From positions 428,571,669 through 428,635,668 of the forward strand of contig NC_045429.1 in assembly GCF_902635505.1 (NCBI RefSeq): a stretch of DNA of 64,000 nt. Reading direction: 5' to 3'. Each line of letters starts with the position of its first letter. The stretch's first letter is position 1. The notes below the pieces were generated by a model that saw only the letters and a list, made by a program, of their open reading frames with translations, was not told the origin of the DNA and did no database searches. Positions 44,691 to 57,748 of the stretch are shown piece after piece. Made by a program: the position numbers and the translations under genes. The stretch is from Sarcophilus harrisii. Lineage: Eukaryota; Chordata; Mammalia; Dasyuromorphia; Dasyuridae.

Positions 44691-46880
44691 CAATCCCAGA
44701 AGGATCAAATCAAAGTTCTGAAAGACTTCTTCTGATGAACACTGATGGAACACATTCTACTACCTTTGAAAAATTACACATTTCTTTTAATGACCCCATA
44801 AATTTCCCTGAAACAAGGGTCCAGTTTTTTAAAATTCTCAGTAATTCTTTAGGAAGCATCTTTCCTCTGACACATATTAACTTCATGAGCACTGGCAAAT
44901 GAGTCAGCTCTTCAGTGCTTCCTGCAGCATTCTAACACTAAATTATAATCAGTGGCTAACCAGCCTCAGTGGCTATACATTCCCTTCCAATAATTGGCCA
45001 TCTCAGGTCTAGAGTAACAAAGAAAAAAGACTTTTCTTCTGGATGTGTGGTATAACTAGGACTCATGGGATACTAGTCTCCAAAGAATTGAAGTAAAGAA
45101 TAGCCCAAGGAAAAAAGAAATGGAGGCTGGGTATAAACAAGCTGCATTTTCTGAGGGGAAAAAGGGACAAATAACACAATTCTAAGCTCAATTTGTATCA
45201 TTAGTATTTTCTCTAGGTCTAGACAATCTATTGTCTATATAAGTCTAGACAATTAACCAAACAAGAAATCAAGCTCCTGATTTACAGCATGTGACCATTT
45301 CTGGGGTGTAAATGTTCATAGTGAAAATTCTAAATAATTGGATCTTAGCTCTTAAGAGCCTATAAGAGTTGCTTCCAGTTCATTCCTAGGATTAAACCCT
45401 TCAAACACTCTCCCTCCAAAAATACAGAGTCATGTCTTCTTTCTGATGATCTCCAGAGTCTGTAAAGTCAGGTGGGGCTCTCTTGGACTCAGAGTAGATA
45501 TCCTTGTTCTGCCCCTTCCTTTACAGCTCCATATGTACCCTTGTTCTGTGACACAAAAATAGTTCCAATGATAGTTTCTAGATAAGTAATCATTTTATTT
45601 ATTATGACTAATGAGTAATTAATTAAAAGTATTGGTCATTTAGCCATCTCTTTTGGATCAGAGATGTATTATGGCAGCTTTTTGATCTTTATATGTTCTT
45701 GGAACAAGTGGCAATCAACTCTGATTAATTAACAATTAGCTTAAAAAAATAATATTATAATGAGAATATTCTAATGAGGAGCTAAGGGACAATTATGTCA
45801 CTATTACTCCCAGCCCCAGGCAATCTAGACAAAGAATCCACCCCCACCTACCTCTAAAGTCTGAACAGAACACAGGAGACGGCTTCACTTGGGTGAGGTC
45901 TAAACAAGACTGAGGAGAAAGTTAATTTAATCTCATTATCAGAAGTGTCTTTCAGATGCTGATTTAATCAAATAGTAAGTTAGGAAAAATGAAAGGAAAA
46001 AACTCTGGATCTCCCCAATAATTGCTTATTTAAAAATCATTTCTCTCAGTCCAAGGTCCATTAGTGTGGATTCATTTCTTATTGCTAAAGATGAAGATCT
46101 GGCATAAAGGATGGATCAGAGTTAGTAAGAGGTTCAATATCCAATTTTCAAACAGATCTCATCAAGCAGGAGTATCCATTTAGGAACATTAAGGAGGCTT
46201 CCAATTTTGAGTGAGAAGATGGAAGAGGCCATCCATCTCTACTTCACATTGCTGAAAGAAAATATTCTGGGAAGTCAAGAAGAATTGGGAAATTGTCATC
46301 ATGAGAAGACATACATAAGAAGACAACATGCAAAATAATCATGTTCAAACAAGCTATAAATAAGATAAACTGAAGATAATATCAGAGAGAAGGTTTTAGC
46401 ATAGGAGGATGAGGAAAAGGTTTGGGGCAAAAGGTTGGATTTTAGCAGATATTTGAGGAAACACAATCTAATGAAAGACTTTCAGATTCTGATCCAAGTA
46501 ATAGTAAAATACAACTCCAAAAGAAGGAAGATGAAATGTGCCATTCACCACCTGACAAGGGGGAGATGAACTTAAAATTCAGAAAAAGACATACATTTTC
46601 AAATGTAACTAATAGAGGAATTTGTTTTGCCTGGTTATGCTGCTATGTATGGAGAAATAAGGGTTTATTCGATTACTTCATATCTCCCTTTTGGGCATAC
46701 AAATCAGAACCCTTTCCTTGACGCCACTCTCACCAAATTCTCTAAGAAGAAGACAACTACATCTTTTAATAGAGACAAAAGAGTCCTGGTCCCCAGCATG
46801 AATGGATAGATTGGAGACTGGATGGTTGGAACAATAAGTATAAGGGCACCCAATCCATTGCTTCCTTTTCCTTCCAATCT
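44690..46880. other. Non-coding spacer before the chemokine array
   Basis: No gene recognised. 45216-45256 carries a repeated GTCTAGACAAT. 46520-46680 contains GTGCCATTCACCACCTGAC and GGAATTTGTTTTGCCTGG, words I associate with marsupial interspersed repeats. Confidence 0.4.
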
Positions 46881-47091
46881 CACTTCTGTTTCAATAAGAT
46901 AGTGCCACCATCAGTACTTTTGAAGAATCACGTTCATATCCCTTCAGTGAATGTTGTTAAATCTTGTTCCTTCTCAGTCATCTACTACTCAGAAATGAAG
47001 GACCTGAACTTCAATGGAAAGCAATCAGAACAGACACTCTGAGAGCTCTGTGCCTCCTCCTGAAGACTGTCTCCTCTCTGCTCCAAGGACC

Positions 47092-49137
47092 ATGATCTCC
47101 TTGTGTTGTCTCCATCTTTATCATTTCCATATCTGACCTCTGCTTCAGATTATTATCTGAATCCAAATTTTTTTTTTAATTGTGGGGGAAAAGTCAGAAA
47201 AGTAGGAACTGCTAATGGGAGGTAGAGCAATTAATTGTGCCTAACAATTCCTGTTCTATTAATAATTGTTTTTGTTTTTTTTTCTGATTGGAGGAGTCTA
47301 CTTCCTTTACATTTGGGGGTAGGGATAGGTCCTTCTTCTGACCCTCTCTAAATCCAACTCCCTGGCTCTCAGAAAAGTAGCACAAGTTGGACCACTGAAT
47401 TATTGGGATATGTGGAAGGCATAGACTTTAGTTACACTGACCAGGAGCCCAGGAGCTTCCTGGTACTGGGCTTGGGCATCTCTGTGCTTCAGCAGAATCA
47501 TGAGCAAGGGAAGAAAAGGAACGCAAGGACAAGGTTGCAATGCTTTCCTTGGCCAAAAGCTGGAAGGATTGGGCAGAGAAATGAGTCAAAATGGCTCTTT
47601 TTTCCCTAGAATTTTATCTACTGATCTATTTTTCTCATATCTGGAGGCAAATCCAGAAGATTCAAAATCAAAGGCTCTGAGGTTGGATCTTAGTCCCACC
47701 ATTATGTGACTCTAGACAAGTCAGTTAACTTCTCTGAGACTGTTTTCTTAACTGTAAAATGGAGATAGAAATTTCTACACTAACTACTCCATGGAAAAAT
47801 GAAAAGGAGCAAATGAGATGGCTCTGTGAAAATTTTTGTTCTATATTTCCTTGAGCTTGGCTCTCACTAATGGGGCCCTCTCTCAAACATCATGATCACA
47901 CTCACCTATGCTTGCCCATTCTATAAAACTCTTGTTCATGACCTCTCATAAATCAACCATGGAAGAGTCCACTCACAGTGATAGAAGCCTTCCTCTGCTA
48001 GAGGAAGATGGAATTGTAAATTCGGATTATTCATGGTAACCCACAGGGTTGTTTTAATGATCCCAAACCTCTCTCAGAAATAACAATCCATCTTTTCAAT
48101 GCCAATATTCTTCCTGAAGATCTGAGTTCTAATTCTGACTCTGGCTCGTACTAACTGTGTAACCATAGGCACATCATTTCACCCACAGCGACCTCTCTAA
48201 CATTACAAGTGAGAAGGTTGCTAGGGAATCTTTGCAGCAGGTGCTCCCAATCATGATAAACTCAAAGATCCAGGCAGCCCCTCTCATAAGAAGACCTTTC
48301 TCCTGGGAACTGAAGCTGTAAGTCATGGAACACCGTCTCTGAAAAACTGAAGTGAAAGATAACACAACAGAAATTGAAGAGGAGTCTGGGAACTTAAAGC
48401 AGCCTGCACCCTGTTCCAAACACAAAATTATTCTGGAGAAACAAAGAGAGGAAGCCTGAATCTGTAGGAGGAGTGATGGGTATGGTGCTCTGGCTAGGAA
48501 CATTTTAGAGAATGAGAAAGAAAGTAGCCTGTGTTCTGCAGAGGAGCAAGCAGGATCATGACAGCTCAGATTCAAGGCAGGAAGGACCTTAGAGACACCC
48601 CTCCAAAAAAAAAACCACTCCATCTTTTTATAGAGTAGGAAACTGAGGCCCAGAAAAGAGAATTAATTTACCTAAGATCACAGAAGAGCACGTAAGAATA
48701 AGAAAGAAGAAAACTTAAATTTGAACCCAGGACCTCTTACTCTAAATCTAGCACTCTTCCTTCTTCCACAGGTGCCTCTCAGGCTTCTGATGTAAAAGGG
48801 AAGAGGTGGTTTATGAAGAAGGAGAGCTCAGGAAGGTTTTCTGAGGAAACCTGTACAGAGTCATTGAAGGCACAGTGAAAGGGATTTGGGAGGGGAGGGG
48901 TCTTGAAATTCTGCAGGGAGATGATGGTCCTGGAAATAATAAGCATGGGACTAATAATAATAATAAAATAATAATAAGCAATATGACTGCAGAGGTCACA
49001 TTGGGAAAGAGAGGTGTTGAAATCTTCACCCTGATAATCTGCTTCTCCTAATTTAGCTTCAACATCTAAAAGGGCCACCAATACCTTCAAAACAATGGGG
49101 CTAGAAATACATGGTGGAACTAACACAGAACGAAGAT
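47092..49137 (+). pseudogene. Array unit 1: chemokine relic (exons 1 and 3 only)
   Basis: The upstream region and exon 1 (ATG at 47092) align with the intact unit at 57.5-59.9 kb: CAGAACAGACACTCTGAGAGC, CTCCAAGGACCATGATCTCC. The frame stops after 14 codons and the exon 1 donor is lost. Exon 3 survives as a decayed copy from 49057 (AGCTTCAACATC, CAAAACAATGGGGCTAGAAA). I find no exon 2; it seems deleted. Its 3' half is very close to that of unit 3. Confidence 0.7.
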
Positions 49138-49848
49138 TTGGATATTTGGAATATTTGGAAATTTATCCATGGGAAGAATGGATTTCATTTCAAAAAGAAA
49201 ACTGTTTTGGACTTATTAGAACACTGGTTGTCAAAAGAGATATTTGCTGATTTGTCTTGTGCGGACATCATCTACAAGTCTCAATTCCAATGCATCCCTG
49301 GCTCCTTACTCTACCTTATTTCTTTCACATCAGGAGCCCTCGTTGTCCCCTCTATCTATTGTCCTTGAGCTCTCCTGCCTTTTTCAGACCGACCCCTTGG
49401 AAAGACCATCTATACTGACAGTCTTTACCCAGTCGCTCCCCAGATCTTAAAAATCTGGCTGCCAACATCATCAGCTAAAACTGCTCTCTCTGAAGTTACC
49501 CATGGTCATTTCTCAGCCCACAATCCAGTTGACTTCTCTGCTTTCTGTAACAAAACTAGACCATCTACTCTAGTTTTCTAAAGTCAGTCTATTGCTAATT
49601 TGTCATTGCAACCTCATGTCCCCTCTTTCAATAAGATTGTGTCACCATGTCTGAAGAATTGAGCAGGTGTCAATTCTAAAAAATCATTGAATCCTGCTCC
49701 TTTTCAGTTATATGCTTCCCACAAAGGGCTAGGGCTGGGTGAGGTGTTGGGGGATTAGAATCTGAGCCTCGATATCAGGGCTGTGAGAACAGGCTTGCTG
49801 AGAGCTCTGGCTCTCCTCCTGAGAGTTATCTTCCCCTCTCCAAGAACC

Positions 49849-51188
49849 ATGATCCCCTTGTCTGTCCTCTCCATCATTCTCATTTTTGTTTCTTGAACCG
49901 TTTTGAAATCTTCAGAAAGTGAGTAAAATTACTTTTTTCATTGTGAATTGTGGAAAAGAGTGAGGACTGTGGGAGCTTTCCATGGAAGCTGAAGCAATTG
50001 ATTGTTCATGATGACAGTTCCTGGCAGACTTCATTGGGGATGTCCCCAATTATTACTGATGCCCCCAAAGGGACCACTCTTTCATTTCCATTTAGGGAAG
50101 CAGGGAGAACCACTTTTCCCACTTTCTTCTAACTACAAATCTTTGACTCTCAAGAAAGTAGAAAGGGATTATCATGGTGCACCTTTCTCTGCATAGAGCT
50201 CCCCAAGTAGCTGCTGCTTCAAATACATTCAAAGGCTGATTCCCAGAAAGTTTGTGGTTGACTATGTTCAAATCTGCCAGCTGTGCTCGAAAACAGCAGT
50301 CATGTAAGAAAGCAAGCTCAAAAATTATGTATGGGGAGTAAAGGTGTGAGGGAGGAAGAGACAAACAGAGGGGGCAGAAGCAGAAAGGGCTTGGCTGTCA
50401 AAAGCAGCCCTTCAGGGAAGTTGGATGAATGGCTGAGACTGCAGAAGGTCTCACACCTCTGTCCTGGTTAAGTGGAAGACATATTTCAGAGGAAAGGCAG
50501 GGCTCCTAGAAAAATCAATAACCTGTATTTGTTGTTCCCAGGAGTCTTGAGGTCCTTGCTCTGTCTGGGCAAGGGGATCGGGAGAGAACAGAGCAGACGT
50601 TGTCTTGCAGGAGGGATGGGCAGGGTGGTGTAATTATGAATTTAAAGCTAGAATAAATCATCCAGGCCCTTTTTCCTAGCTGCCTCCCTTATTTAAAGAA
50701 AAAGAAACTGAGACTCAGAAAGTAGTGATTTGCTTAAGAGCATAGGGAGAGTAAAGAAAAGTGAGGAGAAAACCTGGATTTGATTCATATTCTCTGACTC
50801 CAAATGTAAACCACTTTTTCCCTCAGCTGCCATTCATCTTCCGAGGGAGGGGCAGAGTCAGGGGCAAGGGAAGCCTAGCAGAGCTTCCTGAAGGGACCCC
50901 CAGGGAGTCATTGAGGCGGGGCAGACACTGGCATTGAGAAAGAATTTTGGCATTCTGAATGGAGAGGATAGTCCTGGGATTAATGGGCATGGGGATGACT
51001 GGCACAGAAAGCAAGAATACTGAAGGGCCATCGGGAGGAAGAGAAGCCTGGTGCTGAAATCTTTCCCCTTTTTATCTTGCTTCTCCTATTTTAGCTTCAC
51101 CACCAAGAAAGGATACCAGGTGTGTGCTAATTCCCAAGACAAGTGGGTCCAGGAATATGTGACTGACCTATCAAGAGGAACAGCCTGA
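49849..51188 (+). pseudogene. Array unit 2: three-exon CC chemokine pseudogene
   Basis: Exon positions and sizes equal those of the intact unit: 49849-49918 (70 bp), 50195-50303 (109 bp) and 51095-51188 (94 bp). Exon 1 starts MIPLSVLSIILIFVS and then has TGA at codon 16, inside the signal peptide. The exon 2 acceptor AG has become AT; the nearest AG lies two bases later and would shift the frame. Exon 2 still encodes the CC pair, and exon 3 is fully open with [15 protein letters not shown]. The poly(A) signal counterpart is ACTAAA at 51243-51248. Intron 1 is only about 276 bp against 921 bp in the intact unit. No TATA-like site is kept. The gene is dead by at least two independent lesions, though much of its coding sequence is fresh. 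Confidence 0.85.
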
Positions 51189-52195
51189 GGAAGATGAAAG
51201 CCATGGACTGAAGTCCATGGGACAAATAGAAATGGTCTCAAAACTAAAACTGACTCAGACTTATTACAAGAACCATTAGTGAGTTGTTAAATTTGTGTTG
51301 ATAAGTCTGGTTTTTTAATCATGTCTCTACAGCCCTTGATTCCAATCTATCCCTCTCCCCACTCCCCCTGATTTATCAGATCTCATGAGAGCCAATGAAA
51401 GAAGAGCTGATTCTACATTTCTTGTGGGAAAGATTTGAAACACTTAGACCCACTTCTTCTCTCTTTTCCCTTGAATTTATCTATCCCCTTCTTTTCCACT
51501 TTTTCCTTCTCTTCTTGTCTCAATCCTTCCTTCCTTTCCCTATTTCTTCTCTCTCTTCCTCTCCTCTTTTCCCTTATCCTCTTTTCCCTTCCCTAAAATA
51601 TTATGCAGGAGTGGGGGATGGGATTACATATCCCTGCAAATAGAAGGTCCATTATCCAGCTCAGCTTGAATAAGCCCTGAGAGAAACCAAATGCATTAAA
51701 CTAGCTAGGGCAGCTTTGCTCACACCCCAAGAGGGACTGATGAGTTTGAGAGTGGGAAATCCAAGGACCCTTCTTGTCTCCCCTCTCAGTCTTCCCTTAT
51801 AACAAAGAAGCCAAAAGAGAGAGGGAGAAAATCTTCAGAAAAGTTGATCACCACACAGAGAAAGGCTGACAGTAAGTGGCCCAAACTCCCAGTGTCCCCG
51901 TTCTGCCCAGGCAGATGTCCCATCTCGGTCTCCCTATGTCTCCTCTCTGGGGCCAGGGTGGATCTCTGTCATTTCACACTTGGTCTAATGAAGCTGGTGG
52001 TCTCTCCATTCACATTGCTGGAGTCACTGTGTCTGTTGTCTTCCCTCTTCCCCCCACTTGGCTCTGGGTGATAGAAATCTTATCAGGCTGCTCTGTGCTT
52101 ATCATTTTTGTTCTCTTTATACCACTATCCTCTTAGGATCAATATCACAGACAGGGAATGGCTAAGCAAGTGGGATATAGAGAACACTATGATCC
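51189..52195 (+). other. 3' flank of array unit 2, near-identical to that of unit 4
   Basis: Matches 59849-60910 with few changes, including a pyrimidine-rich stretch (51460-51600). Identity is already high from about 50955 in intron 2. Open frames shared by the two copies follow from the duplication and are not evidence of coding. Confidence 0.75.
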
Positions 52196-52627
52196 TGTAC
52201 CTGTCTTTACTCCCCAGACCTTGAAAATCTGGTTGCCAACATCATCACTTAAAACTGCTCTCTCTGAACTTACCCATGGCCATTTCTCAGCCCACAATAC
52301 AGTTGACTTCTCTGCTTTTCTGTAACAAAACTAGACCACCTTCTAGTTTTCTAAGGTCACTATTGCTGATTTTTCATTCCAACCTCACTTCCCTTCTTTC
52401 AATAGGATTGTGTCACCATCCACATGTCTGAAGAATTGAGCAGGAGTCGATTCTGAGAAATTGTTGAACCCTGCTTCTTTTCACTCATATGCTTCCCACA
52501 AAGGGCTAGGGTGAGGGAAGGGGTTGGGTAGGTGTGGAATCTGAGTCTGGATGTCAGGGCTGGGAGAACAGGCTTGCTGAGAGCTCTGGGTCTCCTCCTG
52601 AGAGTTGTCTTCCCTTCTCCAAGAACC

Positions 52628-54760
52628 ATGATCCCCTTGCCTTGCCTTTCCTCTCCATCATTCTCATTTCTGTTTCTGGGACCTTTTTGGAATCTTCAGA
52701 TAGTGAGTGAAATTACTGTTTCTTTTTGAATTGTGGAGAAAGAGTCAGGACTGTGGGAGCTTTCCATGGAAGCTGGAGCAATTGATAATTCTTGATGACA
52801 GTTCCTGGCAGACTTCCTCATTGGGGATGTCTCCAGTTATTGCTGATGACCCTTAAAGGGACCACTCTTTCATTTCAATTTAGGGAAGTAGGGAGGACTA
52901 TTTTTCTTCTTCCCTAAATGCAAGTCTGTGGCTCTTGAGAAAGTGGAAAAGAACCAGTCAATTCTTAGAATGTTTGGGAGGGCATAGGCTCCTGCATACT
53001 CTGACCAGAGACTTCTGAGGGTCACAGGCTTTCTGGGAATAGGCTTAGAGCTGTACCATAACAATCATGGTTGAGGGAAGGAGAAGAACAGAAGGAACAG
53101 GAATGCATTGCCTGCTGCAGATGATTGGGCCAGAGATGGGCCTAGATTAAGATCGTGGCTCTCTTGCTTCTGCCCTGAGTTGACTGGTGCAAATTATTTC
53201 TCCTTTTCCATACCTCAGTTTCTTTACTTGTTAAAACAGAATTTTATAAAGAAAAGACCTTAAAAGTCCCTTTCAGTGCTCAATCTATCACCCAGAGGCA
53301 TCAAATCAATTTATGAAGACAATATGGAGAAATCCTCCAGTAAAAACAAGGGATTTTTTTTTTCATTAATCTTTAAATATTGGTTTTGGACTTTTGGGCC
53401 AAAGCAGGTGGCAATTGTCTCCTACTGACAGGCGCAGGATCTCAAGCCATTGTTTCTCTCTCTCCCCATACCATACCTGAGAATTCCAAGTGAATTCCTA
53501 CTGCATTCAAACCCAGCAATGCACAGACTTGTCTTTTGTGATCTCACAGCATTCCTGAAATTGAACCTTATATCCCTATATCACAGTTAGGGGACAGAGC
53601 CTCAGAGGAGCTGAGTAATTATCTCAGGATCTCCCATCACTAAGAGAGGGACAGAAAAAAAGATGGAGCCTCAAATTCCTGCTTCTCAAGCATGATGTCT
53701 AGGCTCTCTTGGGATGTTGCCAGAATTCCCCCATCCTATCTCATGCATCTGGCCCCTTTCAGGGAATGGCCAAGGCTTTTCTGGGTGATGGACCCTTCTC
53801 TTCCAGGGGGAGTAAGATCTGGACCCTGTTGTGGCTCCTATTGAACCTTCCCTGCCCAGTCTATTCTAGCTCAATCCTGTGAGTGTCTGAATGAAGGAAA
53901 ATGGGAATGGTGGTAGAGAAGAGAAAAGGAGAAAGAAATAACTGTAGTGGAGGAAAAAGGACTCAGGAGGAGGAAATGAAGAAAGAAGAGGGAAAAGAGA
54001 GGAAGAGGTGTGAGCTTAGGCCCTCTAGATCCCCACCCACAAGAACCATCTCTTCTTCAAGTACCAGACAAATGAAATGAAACCTGCATTTGTTTGGCCA
54101 GAGGTGATGGGTATGGTGCTCTGACTGGGAACATTTTAGAGAATGAGAAAGAAAGTAGCCTGTGTTCTGCAGAGGAACAAGCAGGATCATGACAGCTTAG
54201 ATTCAAGTCAGGAAGGCCCTTCGAGACCCTCCCCTCCAAAAAAATCACTGCTTCACCTTTTTACACAGTAGGAAACTGAGGCCTAGAAAAGAGAATTAAT
54301 TTACCTAAGATCACAGAAGATCAAGTAAGAATAAGAAAGAAGAAAGCTTAAATTTGAACCCAGGGTCTCTTACTCTAAATCTAGCACTCTTCCTTCTTCC
54401 GCAGGTGCCTCTCAGGCTTCTAATGTGGAGGGAAAGAGGAGGTTGGTGAAGGAAAGCTCAGAAAGGTTTTCTGAGCAAACCCCTACAAAGTCATTGAAGG
54501 CACAGTGAAAGGGATTTGGCGGGGAGGGGCCTTGAAATTCTTCAGGGAAATGATGATCCTGAAAATAATAGGCATGGGACTGATGGGCACAGAGGGCAAT
54601 ATGACAGCAGAGGCCATATTGGGAAAGAGAGATGTTGAAATCTTCACCCTGATAATCTGCTTCTCATAATTTAACTTCAACATCTAAATGGGGCCACCAA
54701 TATCCCAAACCAATGGGTCTAGAAATAGTTGGTGGAATTAACACAGAAGGAAGATGAATA
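52628..54760 (+). pseudogene. Array unit 3: chemokine relic (exons 1 and 3 only)
   Basis: Exon 1 spans 52628-52702, 75 bp instead of 70: a repeated CCTTG shifts the signal-peptide frame. The donor GTGAGT is kept. Intron 1 matches unit 4 up to about 53940. No exon 2 is found. Exon 3 survives as a relic from 54675 (AACTTCAACATC, CAAACCAATGGGTC) with the acceptor AG changed to AA. 54100-55160 is close to 48470-49550 of unit 1. Confidence 0.7.
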
Positions 54761-55199
54761 CTTGGAAATCTATCCATGGGAAGAATAGATTTGATTTCAA
54801 AAATAAAACTGTTTTGGACTTATTAGGACACTGGTTGTCAAAAGAGATATTTGCTAATTTGTCTTGTGTTGACATCATCTACAAGTCTCAATTCCAATGT
54901 ATCCATGCTCTTTACTCCACCTCATTTCTTTGACATCAGGAGCCCTTGTTGTCCCCTCTATCTACTGTCCTTGAGCTCTCCTGCCTTTCTCAGACCAATC
55001 CCTTGGAAAGACCATCTACACTGGCTGTCTTTACCCAGTCACTCCCCAGACCTTGAAAATCTGGCTGCCGACATCATCAGCTAAAACTGCTCTCTGAAAT
55101 TACCCATGGTCATTTCTCAGTCTTCAATATAGTTGATTTCTCTGCTTCTAAAAGGCCACTCAGTCCATTGCTTTCTTTTCTTTCCAATTTCACTTTTCC

Positions 55200-57535
55200 T
55201 TTTTCTATTTTTCTTTTATTTTTTATAATAGTCATTTTTATTTTCAGAATATATGCAAGGTAGTTTTCAACATTATCCTTGCAAAACATTGTATTTCAGA
55301 TTTTTATCTCTCCCTTTTCCCATCCCTCTCCCCTAGATAGCAAGTAATCCATTCTGTGTTAAACACATATTAAAAAGAGAAAAAATTGAGAAAAAAACAA
55401 GCATATAATACCAACAAAGGTGACAATTTTATGTTGTGATCCACATTCAGTCCCTCAGAGTCCTATTTCTAGATGAAGATGGTTATCTCCATCATAAGCC
55501 TATTGAAATTGGCCTGAATCACCTTACTGTAAAAAAAAAAAAAAAAAAAAAGATACATCCACAAAGTTGATCATCCCATAATCTTGTTGTTGCTATGTAC
55601 AATGTTCTCCTGGTTCTACTCATTTCACTTGGCATCAGTTCATGTAAGTCTCTCCCAGCTCTTTCTAAAATTATCCTGCTGATCATTTCTTACAGCACAA
55701 TACTATTCTATAACATTTATTTACCATAACTTATTCAGCCATTCTCCAACTGATGGGCATCCACTCAATTTCCAGTTTCTTATCACTACAAAAATGGCTA
55801 CTACAAACATTTTTGTACAGGTGGGTCCTTTTCTTTTTTCTATGATCTCTTTGGGATACAGACCCAGTAGAAATACTGCTGCATCAAGGGATATGCACAG
55901 TTTGATAGCTCTTTGGGCATAGTTCCAAATTGCTCTCCAAAATGGTTGGATTACTTCCAATTTCACTAATAATGAATGTATTAGTGCCCCAGTTTTCCCA
56001 CACCCCCTCCAATATTTATCATTATTTTTTCCTGTCATCTTAGCCAATCTGAGTGATACTTCAGAGTTGTCTTAATTTGCATTTCTCTAATCAATTGTGA
56101 TTTGGAGCATTTTTTCATATGACTACCAATGATTTTAATTTCGGAAAATTGCTCATATCCTTTGACCATTTATATATTGGAGAATGGTTTGTTATCTTAT
56201 GAATTTGGGTCAATTCTCTATATATTTTAGAAATGAGGCCTTTATCAGACCACTTGGATATAAAAACCCCTCCCCCCGAGTTTCCTGCTTCCTTTCTAAG
56301 CTTGGCTGCAGTGGGTTTGTTTATACAAAAGCTTTTCAATTTAATATAATCAAAATTATCCATTTTGCATTTCATAATGTTCCTTCTTCCTTCTCCATAA
56401 TTTCCTTCCTTTGCCACAAATCTGAGGGGTAGACTATTCCTTGTTCTCCTAATTTGCTTTTAGTGTCACCTTTTAGACATAAATCATAACCCCATTTTGC
56501 TCTTATTTTATTAGTTAGGTATCGGTCAATGCCTGGATTCTGCCATACAATTTTCCAATTTTCCCAGAAATTTTTGTCATATTGTGAGTTCTTATCCTTG
56601 TAGCTGGAATCTTTGGATTTATCAAACACTAGGTTATTCTGATTATTGACTATTGTGAAAAGTCAGCATTGTGAATATGTGAACCTAACTTATTCCACTG
56701 ATCAACTACTCTATTTCTTAGCCAAATGGTTTTGATGACTGCTGCTTTGTAATATAGTTTTATATTTGGTTCAGCTAGGCTTCCTTCAATTGTATTTTTT
56801 TCATTAATTTCCTTGAAATTCTTGACCTTTTGTTCTTCTACATGAACTTTGTTATTATTTTTTCTGGGTCTGTAAAGTAATTTCTTGGTATAGCACTGAG
56901 TAAGCAGATTGATTTAGGTAGAATTGCCATTTTTATTATATTAGCTCTGCCTACCCATGAGTACTTGATTGTATTCATTTAGTCCTTGGCTTTGTCTTGG
57001 CAGGTAAACTCCCAAATAGTTTATATTTTCTACAGTTATTTTAAATGGAATTTCTCTTTATATCTCTTACTACTGGGTTTTATTGGAAACATAGCGAAAT
57101 GCTGATGATTTGTATAGATTTATTCTGGATCCTGCAACTTTGCTAAAGTTCTTCATTGTTTCCAGTATTTTTCAGTTGATTTTCTAAAATTCTCTATACC
57201 ATCATATTATCTGCAAAGAGTGATAATTTTGTTTCCTCATTACCTACTCTAATCCCTTTCATTTCTGTTTCTTCTCTTATTACTAAAGCCAACATTTCTA
57301 ATGCAATATTGAATAGTAATGGTGATAGTGGGCAACCTGTTTTCACCCCAGTCTTATTGGGAATGCTTCTAGTTTATCCCCATTACATATGATGCTTGCT
57401 GATGGTTTTAGATAGATACTACTCATCATCTTAAGGAAAACTCCATTTATTCCTATGCTTTCTGTTATTTTTAATAGGAATGGGTATTAGATTTTGTCAA
57501 ATGCTTTTTCTGCATCATCATATGATTTCTGTTTG
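55200..57535 (-). mobile_element. L1 between array units 3 and 4, antisense, 2.3 kb
   Basis: The minus strand carries the ORF2 3' half. The frame at 56047-55721 reads MAKMTGKNNDKYWRGCGKTG, and [13 protein letters not shown] is at its end. The element is truncated near the RT motif region (AEKAFDKI-type code at about 57500). A 20-base poly(A) run lies inside at about 55531-55550. Units 1-2 have no L1 at the matching place (49560-49640), so the insertion is younger than the unit duplication. The decayed flank TTTCACTTTT / TTTCATTTCCC may be the target duplication. Confidence 0.8.
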
Positions 57536-57644
57536 TTTCATTTCCCTTCTTTCAAGAAGATTGTGCCATCAATCACATGTCTGAAAAATTGGAGTCAAGT
57601 CTGAGAATTGGTTGATTCCTGTTCCTTTTCAGTCATCCACTGCT

Positions 57645-57652
57645 CATAAAAG
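57645..57652 (+). promoter_or_regulatory. TATA-like box of array unit 4
   Basis: CATAAAAG, 97 bp before the ATG. The four broken units do not keep it at the same place. I see no TGACATCA site here, unlike the other three intact genes. Confidence 0.5.
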
Positions 57653-57748
57653 AGAGCATCTGAACCTGGATACCAGGGCAGTCAGAACAGACATTCTGAG
57701 AGCTCAGGATCTCCTTCTAAGAGTGTGGTCTTCCCATCTCCAAGCACC

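Noticed and set aside
44710-44898. 62-residue minus-strand frame with protein-like composition
   Set aside because: No family resemblance, no splice context, isolated; cannot be supported.
48174-48623. 149-residue minus-strand open frame, similar to one at 54057-54248
   Set aside because: The similarity comes from duplicated intron sequence of array units 1 and 3; the frames diverge and no domain is seen.
51395-52136. Open frames repeated at 60050-60890
   Set aside because: Shared because the flank is duplicated; pyrimidine-rich, with no domain or splice evidence.
53800-53895. Possible exon 2 of array unit 3 ending CAATCCTGTGAGTG
   Set aside because: It aligns better with intron 1 of unit 4 (58380-58440) and has no CC motif.
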